A stretch of DNA of 64,000 nucleotides from Sphingomonas jinjuensis (GTDB taxonomy: Bacteria; Pseudomonadota; Alphaproteobacteria; Sphingomonadales; Sphingomonadaceae). Below are positions 17,434 through 26,555 of this stretch, one piece after another. The notes under the pieces are model-generated. The model had not been told where the DNA came from. It did not search any database and saw only the letters and a program-made list of their open reading frames with translations. Location of the stretch: assembly GCF_014197105.1 (NCBI RefSeq), contig NZ_JACIEV010000001.1, positions 558,001 through 622,000 on the forward strand, given 5' to 3'. Position 1 is the stretch's first letter. Each line of letters opens with the position of its first letter. The position numbers were made by a program, and so were the translations under genes.

Positions 17434-19251
17434 TCACTCCGCCGCCAGCGCCTCGTCGCGTTCCTGCGCCTGGCGTGCCCACATCTGCGCGTACAGGCCA
17501 CCACGCCGGAGCAGTTCGGCATGGGTGCCCCGTTCCGCCGCCACTCCGCCGTCGAGCACGACGATCTGGTCGGCGTGGACGATCGTCGAGAGCCGATGGG
17601 CGATGACGATCGTCGTCCGCCCGCGCTCGATCTCGTTCAGCGTCGCCAGGATCTCGCCCTCGGTGCGGCTGTCGAGCGCGCTCGTCGCCTCGTCGAGGAT
17701 CAGGATCGGCGGGTCCTTCAGCAGGGTGCGGGCGATCGCGACGCGCTGCTTCTCGCCGCCCGACAGCTTCAGGCCGCGCTCGCCGACACGGGTGGCATAG
17801 CCGTCGGGCTGGCGCTCGATAAAGCCGGCGATCGCCGCGCCCTGCGCCGCACGCTCGACCTGCGCCTGATCGGCGTCAGCACGGCCATAGGCGATGTTGT
17901 AGCCGATCGTGTCGTTGAACAGCACCGTGTCCTGCGGCACGATGCCGATCGCCTCGCGCAGCGACGCCTGGGTGACGGCGGCGATATCCTGGCCATCGAT
18001 GGTGATCGCGCCCTCGTCCACATCGTAGAAGCGATAGAGCAACCGTGCGAGCGTCGACTTGCCCGCGCCCGACGGGCCGACCACCGCCAGCGTCGTGCCC
18101 GCGGGAACGTCGAGATCGATGCCCTTCAATATCGCGCGATCGGGGTCGTAGCCGAAGCGGACGCCGTCGAAGCGGACATGGCCCGCCCCGACTCGCAGCG
18201 CCGGCGCACCGGGCTCGTCGACGATGCTCGCCTTGGTATCGACCAGGTCGAACATCGCCGCCATGTCGATCACGCCCTGGCGGATGGTGCGATAGACCAT
18301 GCCGAGCAGGTCGAGCGGGCGGAACAGCTGGCTGAGCAGCGTCGACACGAACACCACGTTACCCGCGGTGAAGCGCCCCTGGCTCCATCCCCACACGACA
18401 TAGGCCATGCCCAGCCCGAGCATGAGGTTGGTGATGACCGCCTGGCCGATGTTGAGCCACGCCAGGCTGTTTTCGGACCGCACCGCCGCCTTGGCATAGG
18501 CATCCACCGCGCGCTCGTAGCGCTTCGCCTCGCGCTCCTCGGCACCGAAATATTTCACCGTTTCGAAGTTGAGCAGCGAATCGACCGCATGCGCGACCGC
18601 GCCGGTATCGAGGTCGTTCATCCGGGTGCGCAGCGCCGCGCGCCAATCGGTGACGGTCCGCGTGAACCAGATGTACACCGCCACCATCACCAGTGTCGCC
18701 GCGACCAGCGGCCAGCCGAACCGCGTCCAGAACAGTCCGAGCACCAGGCTGAGTTCGAGCACCGTCGGCGCGATGTTGAAGAGGAGGAAATACAGCATCG
18801 TATCGATGCTCTTCGTCCCGCGCTCGACCACCTTGGTCACCGCGCCGGTGCGCCGCGACAGGTGGAAGTCGAGGCTGAGCCGATGGAGGTGGCGGAAAAC
18901 CTGCGCCGCGAGGCGGCGGGTCGCGTCCTGGCCGACCCGCTCGAACACGGTATTGCGGAGATTGTCGAACAGCGTGGTGCCGAGCCGCGCGGCGGCATAG
19001 CCCAGCACCAGCGCAACGATCAGCGTCGTCGCCGACCGATCGTTCGACGCCATGCCGTCGACCGCGCCCTGCAACGCGAAGGGCGCGCCATAGACCTGGA
19101 CCAGCTTGGACGCGACGACGAGCGACATCGCCGCGACGATGCGCAGCTTCAGCCCGGGCTGGCCGGCTGGCCACAGATACGGCAGGAAGCGCCGCAGCGT
19201 CGGGATCAGCGGCGGTTCGGTACCGGTGGTGGGGAGGGACATGGGGGGCAT
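17434..19251 (-). CDS. Atm1-family ABC transporter, permease and ATPase fused
   Basis: This 605-residue half-transporter has a six-helix membrane domain (about 35-335) and an ATPase domain. Walker A is GPSGAGKST (392-400), the signature is LSGGE (496-500) and Walker B is ILILDE (516-521). The stretch SLLNFETVKYFGAEE is characteristic of the Atm1/ABCB7/HMT1 group, which exports glutathione-linked compounds or heavy-metal conjugates. A close type, NaAtm1, is known from the sphingomonad relative Novosphingobium. The protein works as a homodimer in the inner membrane. Two candidate starts (19251 and 19242) differ by three residues. Confidence 0.9.
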   Translation of the reverse strand: MPPMSLPTTGTEPPLIPTLRRFLPYLWPAGQPGLKLRIVAAMSLVVASKLVQVYGAPFALQGAVDGMASNDRSATTLIVALVLGYAAARLGTTLFDNLRNTVFERVGQDATRRLAAQVFRHLHRLSLDFHLSRRTGAVTKVVERGTKSIDTMLYFLLFNIAPTVLELSLVLGLFWTRFGWPLVAATLVMVAVYIWFTRTVTDWRAALRTRMNDLDTGAVAHAVDSLLNFETVKYFGAEEREAKRYERAVDAYAKAAVRSENSLAWLNIGQAVITNLMLGLGMAYVVWGWSQGRFTAGNVVFVSTLLSQLFRPLDLLGMVYRTIRQGVIDMAAMFDLVDTKASIVDEPGAPALRVGAGHVRFDGVRFGYDPDRAILKGIDLDVPAGTTLAVVGPSGAGKSTLARLLYRFYDVDEGAITIDGQDIAAVTQASLREAIGIVPQDTVLFNDTIGYNIAYGRADADQAQVERAAQGAAIAGFIERQPDGYATRVGERGLKLSGGEKQRVAIARTLLKDPPILILDEATSALDSRTEGEILATLNEIERGRTTIVIAHRLSTIVHADQIVVLDGGVAAERGTHAELLRRGGLYAQMWARQAQERDEALAAE

Positions 19252-19299
19252 TGGCCCTCCATGTCGGCCCGCGGGCGCGTGGGATCAATGGCGGATCAA

Positions 19300-19407
19300 A
19301 CTCCCCTCCCTGCAAGTTAGGGGCTGGAGGTGGGTCGGGAGCCTCGCAGAGAGTGTCCCTCGCGGCGACGACCCACCCCTAACCCCTCCCTTTCAGGGAG
19401 GGGGATG
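19300..19407. repeat. Family C palindromic repeat
   Basis: CTCCCCTCCCTGCAAGTTAGGGG at one end is complementary to CCCCTAACCCCTCCCTTTCAGGGAGG at the other, filling the 160-base gap between the S9 peptidase end and the ABC exporter start. Confidence 0.7.
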
Positions 19408-19413
19408 AGGCGC

Positions 19414-21417
19414 CTACTTCGCCGCGGTGGCGGTCAACCCCTTCACATAGCCCGCGCCCTCACGGACCTGCGCGGTCGATCCCGCCATCGCGTCGGCGAT
19501 CGGTTCGGCGCGGCCGCCGAGGCACGGCGCCAGGAAGTTCTCGGTCACCGCATTGAACGCGATGTTGTTGACCGGGCGGGCAAAACCATGGCCCTCGTCG
19601 GGGAAGACGACATAGGTGACGGGGATGTTCTTCGCCTTCATCGCCGACACGATCTGGTCGCTTTCGGCGATGTTGACGCGCGGATCGTTGGCGCCCTGGC
19701 CGATCAGCAGCGGCTTCTTGATCCTATCGGCGAAGGTCAGCGGGCTGCGCTCCTTCAGCAACGCCTGGCCGTCGGGCGTCGTAGGGTCGCCCATCCGCTT
19801 GTAGAACTGCTGCTTGCCCGCTTCCCAATAGGGCGGGATCGTCTTGAGCAGCGTGAACAGGTTCGACGGGCCGACGATGTCGACGCCGCAGGCGAAGGTG
19901 TCGGGGGTGAAGGTGAGGCCAGCCAGCGTCGCATAGCCGCCATAGCTGCCGCCCATGATCGCCACCTTGTCGCGGGTGGTCACGCCCTGCTTCACCGCCC
20001 AATCGACCGCGTCGATCAGGTCGTCGTGCATCTTGCGACCCCATTGCAGGTCGCCGGCGCTGGTGAATTTCTTCCCCAGCCCGGTCGAGCCGCGATAGTT
20101 GACGCTGAGCACCGCATAGCCGCGGTTCGCCAGCCACTGGTGATAGCCGTTGAAGCCATAGCCGTCGCGCGCCCAGGGGCCGCCGTGGACGAACAGAACC
20201 ATCGGCGCGGGGCCGCTGACGCCCTTCGGCCGGCTGAGATAGCTGACCAGCGTCAGCCCGTCGCGTGCCTTGATCTCGACCGGCTGCATCGGCACCAGCG
20301 GCGCACCGGCGAGTTCGGGGCGGCTGACGTACAGCAGCTTCAGCGACTTCGCGCGGCGGTCGTAGACATAGGTTGCCGGCGGGGCGGTGACGGGATCGAA
20401 GCCAACGATCCACTTGTCGTCGGCATCGGTGCGGCTGCCGACGACGAAGTCGCCCTTGTTCTGGCTCTTCAGGAAGGCGAGGTCGGCCTTCACCGCGTCG
20501 CCGACCGGAACATAGTCGTTCTTCAGATAATTGACCGAATAGGCTTCGATGCGCCCGGTGGTCGGGTTGAATAGCCCACCGCCGATATCGGCGCGGGGGT
20601 CCTGCGCGACGATCGTCTTGTTGCCGGTCACCATGTCCTGCGCGATCAGCGCCGCGGTGTCGCGGCCGCGCGAATCGACCCAGTAGAGCGTCTTGCCATC
20701 GGTGGTGAAGCCGGCGGGCGCGGTGGTCAGCTGGTCCTCCAGCGTGTTGCTGGTGAAGGGCGTCGCCTCCACCCTGCCGTCGACGACGCGGAAATAATCG
20801 TTGCCGCCGTCGGGCCGCGCCTTGGTCGCGATGCGCAGGTTGAGCGCGTCGTCGGCCAGGAAGCCGGCATAGCCGTCGTTCTGCATCACCTTGGTCAGCT
20901 GTCCGCTGGCGAGATTGAGCGAATAGACGTCGTGCCAGCGCGGGTCGCGATTGTTGACGCCCACCAGGATACGATCCTTGATCGTCTCGCTCGTGCCGAC
21001 GATCTGGACGCGGGTCTTCTCGAACGGGGTCAACGATCGCTGCGCGCCGGTGGCGACGTCGACGCCATAGAGCAGGAAGTTCTCGTCGCCGCCCTTGTCG
21101 TTGATGAACAGGACCTGCTTCGAGTCGGGCGACCAGAAGGTCTGGCGGATCGGTCGCGTCTTTTCCGCGGTCAGCGGCTTGGCATCGTCGGGGCGGTCGG
21201 CGGGGGCGACCCACACGTTCATCACCCCGTCGCGCGGTGCGATGAAGGTGATCCACTTGCCGTCGGGGGACAGCTTCGCCGCGCTCTTCGTCGGATTGCC
21301 GAACAGCTTGGCACGCTCGATCAGCGGTACGCCCGCCATCGCCTGCGCCGCCGCGCCCGTCGCCTGCACCGCCATCAACGCCGCTCCTGCCGCCAACACC
21401 ATCTTCAGCTTGCGCAT
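19414..21417 (-). CDS. S9 family prolyl oligopeptidase-type peptidase, secreted
   Basis: This 667-residue protein begins with a signal peptide (about 1-25, ending AAAQA). A beta-propeller with TolB-like blades (about 40-370) follows, then an alpha/beta-hydrolase peptidase domain. The catalytic triad is Ser491 (GGSYGGY), Asp578 (GANDPRVN) and His610 (DEGHGF). It probably cleaves small peptides in the periplasm, as a dipeptidyl- or acylaminoacyl-peptidase type. It is a single-gene unit between repeat elements. Confidence 0.93.
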   Translation of the reverse strand: MRKLKMVLAAGAALMAVQATGAAAQAMAGVPLIERAKLFGNPTKSAAKLSPDGKWITFIAPRDGVMNVWVAPADRPDDAKPLTAEKTRPIRQTFWSPDSKQVLFINDKGGDENFLLYGVDVATGAQRSLTPFEKTRVQIVGTSETIKDRILVGVNNRDPRWHDVYSLNLASGQLTKVMQNDGYAGFLADDALNLRIATKARPDGGNDYFRVVDGRVEATPFTSNTLEDQLTTAPAGFTTDGKTLYWVDSRGRDTAALIAQDMVTGNKTIVAQDPRADIGGGLFNPTTGRIEAYSVNYLKNDYVPVGDAVKADLAFLKSQNKGDFVVGSRTDADDKWIVGFDPVTAPPATYVYDRRAKSLKLLYVSRPELAGAPLVPMQPVEIKARDGLTLVSYLSRPKGVSGPAPMVLFVHGGPWARDGYGFNGYHQWLANRGYAVLSVNYRGSTGLGKKFTSAGDLQWGRKMHDDLIDAVDWAVKQGVTTRDKVAIMGGSYGGYATLAGLTFTPDTFACGVDIVGPSNLFTLLKTIPPYWEAGKQQFYKRMGDPTTPDGQALLKERSPLTFADRIKKPLLIGQGANDPRVNIAESDQIVSAMKAKNIPVTYVVFPDEGHGFARPVNNIAFNAVTENFLAPCLGGRAEPIADAMAGSTAQVREGAGYVKGLTATAAK

Positions 21418-21534
21418 CGTCTGTCTCCCCCTGGGACGCTTCCGTGTATTGGGCAGATACTACACGCAGGTGACAATGCAGCAAGGCAGGAACTCTGACC
21501 GATGATCGCCGTTGCAGAGGCGTGAGGTGACGCG

Positions 21535-21771
21535 ATGGAACCGCTTTTCTACGTGATGGCTATCCTAGGCTGCGGCGACGGCAACACGGCATGTACCGAG
21601 GCCCGGCTGGTGCCCGTGCAATATCAGTCGATGGCCCAGTGCCGCGCCGCGCTGGCGAACGAAATTGCGCGCAACACCGACGTGCCCTATCCGACGATCG
21701 GCGCCAACTGCCGGGCGAGCGGCGCGCAATATGCGCGGGCGGAGACTGCACCCACGTCGCTTCGACGCTGA
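21535..21771 (+). CDS. Conserved small hypothetical protein
   Basis: This 78-residue protein has four cysteines (GCGDG, NTACTE, SMAQCRA, GANCRAS), which could form two disulfides. A short hydrophobic start (FYVMAIL) may act as a weak export signal. I recall similar short proteins in sphingomonads but know no function. A GAGGTG ribosome-binding site precedes the ATG by six bases. It is divergent from the S9 peptidase and stands alone. A family D repeat begins just after its stop. Confidence 0.6.
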   Translation: MEPLFYVMAILGCGDGNTACTEARLVPVQYQSMAQCRAALANEIARNTDVPYPTIGANCRASGAQYARAETAPTSLRR

Positions 21772-21777
21772 CACCAC

Positions 21778-21863
21778 CCCGTTCGTCCTGAGCGCAGTCG
21801 AAGGACATGCCGCAAGCCACGCCGCCTGTGGCATGTGCTTCGACTGCGCTCAGCACGAACGGT
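21778..21863. repeat. Family D palindromic repeat
   Basis: CGTTCGTCCTGAGCGCAGTC at one end pairs with GACTGCGCTCAGCACGAACG at the other, and GGACATGCC / GGCATGTGC extends the stem. It lies between the small protein gene and the crtB 3' end. Confidence 0.85.
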
Positions 21864-21894
21864 GGTGGCGAGGAGGTCGATTACCGTCGCTCGA

Positions 21895-22824
21895 TCAGCG
21901 CGGCCGCGTCCACAAGCTCGGGTCGCGCGGCACTTCGTCGCTCGTGATCCCGCGACTGGCGTGCTGCGCGGCGCGCAGGATGAAGCCGACCTTCTCCATC
22001 TTTCCCGTCGACACCCGGCGATCCCACGCACGCTCGCCACGCGCGGCAACCTTGCGCGCGATCGCGCCGTAGATGTCCGCCGCCGCCAGCACCGCCCAGG
22101 CCGACCGGAACGACAGCGCCCGCGTCCCCTGCCGCGCGCTCGCCTCGAACGCCTCGGCCTTGGTCGCCAGCCGGCGCGCGAGCACCGCGAGGCGCGGGCG
22201 GAACGGCGGCTTCATGTGCTGGCCCGGCGGGATATCCATCTCGACCAGCCATTCGACGGGCAGATAGCAGCGGCCGACCCGGTCATCCTCTTCGATATCG
22301 CGGGCGATATTGGCGAGCTGGAACGCCATGCCGAGGTCGCAGGCGCGGTCGAGCGTCGCCTCGTCGTCCGGCGATACGCCCATGACGATCGCCATCATGC
22401 ACCCCACCGCGCCGGCGACGTGATAGCAATAGCGGTACAGATCGCCCTCGCTGCGCGGCCGCCAGTCCTCCGCGTCGAGGCGGAACCCCTCGATCAGGTC
22501 GCGCGGGTAGCGCGGCGGCAGCCCCGTCTCGGCGGCGACCAGCGCCAGCGCGTCGAATGCCGGCTCGCCCGTCGTCTCGCCCGCCAACGCCGCCTCGGTC
22601 AACGCCGACAGCCGCGCGACCCGCGCCGGGGCATCGGCGACGCGGCTCATGCCATGGCCATGATCCTGCCCGTCAGTGATGTCGTCGCCCGCGCGGCACC
22701 AGGCGTAGAGCAGCCACGCGCGTTCGCGGGTGGCGGGATCGAACAACAGGCTGGCGGCGGCGAAGCTCTTCGATCCCTTCGCGATCGAGGCATGCGCGGC
22801 GGCGACGATCGCGGCGCGGTCCAT
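21895..22824 (-). CDS. crtB: Phytoene synthase
   Basis: This enzyme of about 309 residues condenses two geranylgeranyl diphosphates to phytoene, the first committed carotenoid step. It has the two aspartate-rich sites of squalene/phytoene synthases: AGDDITD near residue 46-52 and ARDIEED near 175-180, within the conserved MAFQLANIARDI. The ATG at 22824 was preferred because GAG lies 8 bases upstream; a GTG two codons earlier is an alternative. It is on the same strand as crtY-crtI but separated from crtI by the LOG gene and two repeat elements, so cotranscription is uncertain. Confidence 0.95.
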   Translation of the reverse strand: MDRAAIVAAAHASIAKGSKSFAAASLLFDPATRERAWLLYAWCRAGDDITDGQDHGHGMSRVADAPARVARLSALTEAALAGETTGEPAFDALALVAAETGLPPRYPRDLIEGFRLDAEDWRPRSEGDLYRYCYHVAGAVGCMMAIVMGVSPDDEATLDRACDLGMAFQLANIARDIEEDDRVGRCYLPVEWLVEMDIPPGQHMKPPFRPRLAVLARRLATKAEAFEASARQGTRALSFRSAWAVLAAADIYGAIARKVAARGERAWDRRVSTGKMEKVGFILRAAQHASRGITSDEVPRDPSLWTRPR

Positions 22825-22833
22825 TGTCACAGC

Positions 22834-22913
22834 TCGTCACCCTGAACTTGTTTCAGGGTCTCCTGCCGTATCGCATGCGGCCTGAGATGCTGAAACAAGT
22901 TCAGGGTGACGGC
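22834..22913. repeat. Family A palindromic repeat, copy 2
   Basis: GTCACCCTGAACTTGTTTCAGG pairs with CTGAAACAAGTTCAGGGTGAC, with a GC-rich central hairpin (GCATGC core). It lies between the LOG gene and crtB. Confidence 0.85.
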
Positions 22914-22921
22914 GTGTGATA

Positions 22922-23503
22922 TCAAAGGTCGCTCGCCTTCATCCTGACGATCGGCTGGGTCGGCCGGTGCGCGGCCATCTTGTCGAGCAGCCCGCCGAGC
23001 GTCTCGTCGACGACCAACAGATCGCGGTGCTGCGGGCGCAGGAAGCCGACGTCGCCCATCTTCTCCCAGAACGCGATCAGCGTGTCGTAATAGCCCGCGA
23101 CGTTGAGCAGCCCGACCGGATCGGCGTGATAGCCGAGCTGTGCCCAGCTCAGCGCCTCCCACAATTCGTCCATCGTCCCGGTGCCGCCGGGGATGGTGAC
23201 GAAGCCGTCGGCAAGGTCGGTGAACGCCGCCTTGCGCTGGTGCATGCCCTCGACGACGTGGAGTTCGGTCAGGCCGCGATGCGCGACCTCGGCATCGACC
23301 AGCGCCTGCGGGATGACGCCGATCACCTCGCCCCCCGCCGCCAGCGCCGCATCGGCGACCGCGCCCATCAACCCCAGCCGCCCGCCGCCATAGACGACGC
23401 CGATTTCCCTTTCGGCCAGCGTCCGCCCGACGTCGCGGGCTGATTCGATGTAGACGGGGTCGGCAGGCGTGGCGGAGCCGCAATAGATGGCGAGGCGCTT
23501 CAT
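22922..23503 (-). CDS. LOG family (TIGR00730) Rossmann-fold protein, putative nucleoside monophosphate phosphoribohydrolase
   Basis: This 193-residue protein belongs to the LOG family. It has the starting motif IYCGSA, GVVYGGGRLGLMG, and the active-site signature PGGTGTMDE with the upstream arginine (HQRKA). Family members cut the base from cytokinin or purine nucleotide monophosphates; the bacterial role is usually nucleotide turnover. The chosen start (MKRLAIY) begins the conserved domain; an in-frame ATG 19 codons earlier has no supporting similarity. It lies between crtI and crtB on the same strand. Confidence 0.9.
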   Translation of the reverse strand: MKRLAIYCGSATPADPVYIESARDVGRTLAEREIGVVYGGGRLGLMGAVADAALAAGGEVIGVIPQALVDAEVAHRGLTELHVVEGMHQRKAAFTDLADGFVTIPGGTGTMDELWEALSWAQLGYHADPVGLLNVAGYYDTLIAFWEKMGDVGFLRPQHRDLLVVDETLGGLLDKMAAHRPTQPIVRMKASDL

Positions 23504-23560
23504 GGTGGTGGCGCTAGGGGGTTTGACGGTCGAGGCCAAGCCCTCTCCAACAGCCTCCAT

Positions 23561-23641
23561 CCGTCATGCTGAACTCGATTCAGCATCTCCCCGCCGTTGC
23601 GCAGATGCCTGGAGATAATGAAACAAGTTCAGGATGACGAC
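23561..23641. repeat. Family A palindromic repeat, copy 3
   Basis: CGTCATGCTGAACTCGATTC pairs with GAAACAAGTTCAGGATGACG (imperfect). It occupies most of the 186 bases between crtI and the LOG gene. Confidence 0.85.
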
Positions 23642-23689
23642 GTAACCGCCATCACCCCCGCTCAAGGCCGGGGTGACGCGAAGAGATTG

Positions 23690-25165
23690 TTACCGCGCGC
23701 CCAGCATCAGCGCCGCCGTCGCCTTGGCGCTACCCACCACGCCCGGAATGCCCGCACCGGGGTGCGTCCCTGCACCGACGAAATACAGGTTGGGGATATT
23801 GTCGTCGCGGTTGTGGACGCGGAAATAGGCGCTCTGCGTCAGCACCGGTTCCAGGCTGAAGGCGCTGCCGAGATGGGCGTTCAGGTCGCGCGCGAAATCA
23901 TGCGGGGCGTAGCTGAACTTCGTGACCACCCGCTCGTGAATGTCGGGGATCAGGCGGCGGCCGACCTCGTCGAGGATGCGCTTTTCCAGGATCGGCGCGA
24001 CCTCGTCCCAGTCGACGGGGAACTTGCCCATGTGGGGCACCGGCGCCAGCGCATAGAAGGTCGAGTGACCCTCGGGCGCCATCGACGGATCGGTGACGGT
24101 CGGATGGTGAAGGTACAGCGAGAAGTCCTGGGCGAGCACGCCATGGTCGTAGATGTCGGCGAGCAGGCCCTTATAGCGCGGCCCGAACAGGATCATGTGG
24201 TGCGGAATGCCTGGCCATTCCCCCTTGATGCCGAAATGGACGACGAACAGCGACGGCGAATAGCTCTTGCGTTCCAGCTTCGCGAGCGTGCGCTGCGCGC
24301 TGCGCGAGGTCTTGAGCAGGTCGCGATAGCTGTGGACGATGTCGCCATTGGCGGCGACCGCATCAGTATCGATGTGCCAACCGCTTTCGGTCGTCACGCC
24401 GGTTACCCGGTCGCCGAGCGTGTCGATCGACTTGACCGCATCGTCCAGCCGCAACGTGCCGCCGATCCGCTGGAAATGCGTGACCATGCCCGCGATCAGC
24501 CGGTTGGTGCCGCCCTTGGCGAACCACACGCCGCCGTCGCGCTCCAGCTTGTGGATCAGCGCGTAGATGGCGCTGGTCGTCATCGGATTGCCGCCGACCA
24601 GCAGCGTGTGGAACGACAGCGCTTCGCGCAGCTTCTCGCTCTTCACGAAGCTCGACACGATCGAATAGACCGATCGCCACGCCTGATACTTGGCCAGCGC
24701 CGGCGCCGCCTTGATCATCGACGCGAAGTCGAGGAAGGCGACATGGCCCAGCTTCTCATAGCCTTCCTTGAAGACCCCGGCGGAGTAATCGAGGAACTTC
24801 TGATATCCCGCCCAGTCGTCGGGGTTCAGCCGGGTGATCTCCTGGCGCAGCAGAACATCGTCGTTGGTATAGTCGAAATTGGTGCCGTCGGGCCAGTTGA
24901 GCCGGTAGAAGGGCATCACCGGTTCGAGCGTGACGTCCTCCGCCATGTCGCGGCCGGTCAGCTGCCACAATTCCTGCAGGCAGGCGGGGTCGGTGATGAC
25001 GGTGGGCCCGGCGTCGAAGGTGAAGCCGTCGCGTTCCCAATAATAGGCGCGCCCGCCGGGCTTGTCGCGCGACTCGACGATCGTGGTGGCGACGCCCGCC
25101 GATTGCAGGCGGATGGCGAGCGCGAGACCGCCGAAGCCGGCGCCGACGACGACCGCGTTCTTCAT
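23690..25165 (-). CDS. crtI: Phytoene desaturase (lycopene-forming)
   Basis: This 491-residue flavoenzyme introduces double bonds into phytoene to give lycopene. The N-terminal dinucleotide fold is VVVGAGFGGLALAIRL and the C-terminal FAD-binding signature of bacterial CrtI enzymes is FVGAGTHPGAGIPGV. The family phrase HTLLVGGNP is also present. Its start overlaps the crtY stop by four bases (ATGA), so crtY-crtI is a coupled operon. Product specificity (number of desaturations) cannot be read from the sequence. Confidence 0.96.
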   Translation of the reverse strand: MKNAVVVGAGFGGLALAIRLQSAGVATTIVESRDKPGGRAYYWERDGFTFDAGPTVITDPACLQELWQLTGRDMAEDVTLEPVMPFYRLNWPDGTNFDYTNDDVLLRQEITRLNPDDWAGYQKFLDYSAGVFKEGYEKLGHVAFLDFASMIKAAPALAKYQAWRSVYSIVSSFVKSEKLREALSFHTLLVGGNPMTTSAIYALIHKLERDGGVWFAKGGTNRLIAGMVTHFQRIGGTLRLDDAVKSIDTLGDRVTGVTTESGWHIDTDAVAANGDIVHSYRDLLKTSRSAQRTLAKLERKSYSPSLFVVHFGIKGEWPGIPHHMILFGPRYKGLLADIYDHGVLAQDFSLYLHHPTVTDPSMAPEGHSTFYALAPVPHMGKFPVDWDEVAPILEKRILDEVGRRLIPDIHERVVTKFSYAPHDFARDLNAHLGSAFSLEPVLTQSAYFRVHNRDDNIPNLYFVGAGTHPGAGIPGVVGSAKATAALMLGAR

Positions 25166-26328
25166 GCCTTTGCCCCCAGGATGGCGCGCACGGCGCGGCC
25201 GATCGGCACCGGGGGCTTGCCCGTCAGGATGCGTGCCTTGTCGCTCATCGTCGATCGTCCTGCATAGAAACGGCCAATCAGGGCCGGGTTGAGACGGTAG
25301 AAGCGCTCGAGCACCCTATATCGCTCCGCGGGTTCGGCGGCGCGGAACAGCATCGTGTCGAGCATGCGATAGAAACCGCGGTCGTGCCACGTCCGCCGGG
25401 CATGGGTGAAGGTGACATCGGCCAGCGCCGCGCCCGCGAATTCCCGCCGGTCCGCGATCAACGCGGCGGTGCGCACCGCGTCGGGCAGCGAATAACCGGT
25501 GGTCGGATGGAACAGCCCGGCCCGCATGCCGAGCTTGCCGATGCCGGCGCCCGTCGAGCGCCAATAGGCATCGAAGTCGCCGCCCATCGTGACCGGCAGC
25601 ACCCCCGATTCGTCGCGTCCGCCGCCATTGTCGCCGTGCCACCCCTGCGTCGCCGCATAGCCCTCGATCCGCTCGCCGAGGCCAGCGACGTCGAGATCGG
25701 GGGTATCGCTGTAATAGGTGTCCTCGACGAACATCCGCGTCGGCGAGAACGGCAGGCAATAGACGAAGCGATAGCCACCCAGCTGCGGCACCGTCGCGTC
25801 CATCACGATCGGCCGGTCGCGCTCGTGCGGATCGGTCAGGCGAAGCTCGCGGCCGAGGAACTTCTGCCAGCCGAGATCGAGCGTCGAAAGGTCGCCGGGC
25901 CCGCGCGCGTCGATCACGCCGGTCGCCTCGACCCGGTTGCCGTCGGCGAGGGGGACCGTCGTCGGCGTCACGTCGAGCACCGGTCGTCCCAGCATCAGCG
26001 CCTCGGCGGGCAGCACCTCGCGCAGTACCTCGTCCAGCCGCTCGCCGGTGATCGAATAATAGGTCGCGTCGATCGTCCGCTGATGCGCCGGAAAGGCGAC
26101 GTCATAGCCACGCCAGGCATGGACGATCAGCGGCGTCAGGATCCAGCGGTCCTTGGCCGCAATATCGCTGCCGAAGAACGACCAGACGTGATTGCCGCCC
26201 GCGCGCAAGCCTGCGTCGATCACGCGCACGTCCATGTCGGGGTGCCGCCCCTTCAACGCGAGCGCGGCCAGCCCGCCGGCAAGCCCGGCGCCGACGATGG
26301 CGACGTCGCAGGTGATCGTGGAGCCCAT
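25162..26328 (-). CDS. crtY: Lycopene beta-cyclase
   Basis: This 388-residue FAD-dependent enzyme cyclises the ends of lycopene to give beta-carotene. The FAD/NAD fold is DVAIVGAGLAGGLAALAL, and CrtY-type motifs (GNHVWSFF, VEDTYYSD, GLFHPTTGYSLPDAV) are present. It is the first gene of the crtY-crtI unit and is read divergently from the GNAT gene. The 227-base divergent gap holds a family B repeat and probably both promoters. Confidence 0.95.
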   Translation of the reverse strand: MGSTITCDVAIVGAGLAGGLAALALKGRHPDMDVRVIDAGLRAGGNHVWSFFGSDIAAKDRWILTPLIVHAWRGYDVAFPAHQRTIDATYYSITGERLDEVLREVLPAEALMLGRPVLDVTPTTVPLADGNRVEATGVIDARGPGDLSTLDLGWQKFLGRELRLTDPHERDRPIVMDATVPQLGGYRFVYCLPFSPTRMFVEDTYYSDTPDLDVAGLGERIEGYAATQGWHGDNGGGRDESGVLPVTMGGDFDAYWRSTGAGIGKLGMRAGLFHPTTGYSLPDAVRTAALIADRREFAGAALADVTFTHARRTWHDRGFYRMLDTMLFRAAEPAERYRVLERFYRLNPALIGRFYAGRSTMSDKARILTGKPPVPIGRAVRAILGAKA

Positions 26329-26405
26329 TCCCGCCGCGTAGAGGATCGCGGGGCGGAGGGGAACGCCCTGTTCGGCGTTGGTTATCGTACACGGTCACCC
26401 GCCTC

Positions 26406-26506
26406 CGTCATCCCCGCGCAGGCGGGGATCCATCATCACGACGGTCGGTGAGGCCCACTATCGACAGCCAGTATGGATTCCCGACTTCGCGGGAATGACG
26501 GAGGGT
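26406..26506. repeat. Family B palindromic repeat, copy 1
   Basis: GTCATCCCCGCGCAGGCGGGGATCC at one end and GGATTCCCGACTTCGCGGGAATGAC at the other are inverted; each end is itself a small hairpin. It lies in the crtY/GNAT divergent gap. Confidence 0.85.
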
Positions 26507-26555
26507 TAGCGGCAGCCACTTGCCCACGCCCCATCCATTTCGCACTCTTGCCCGC

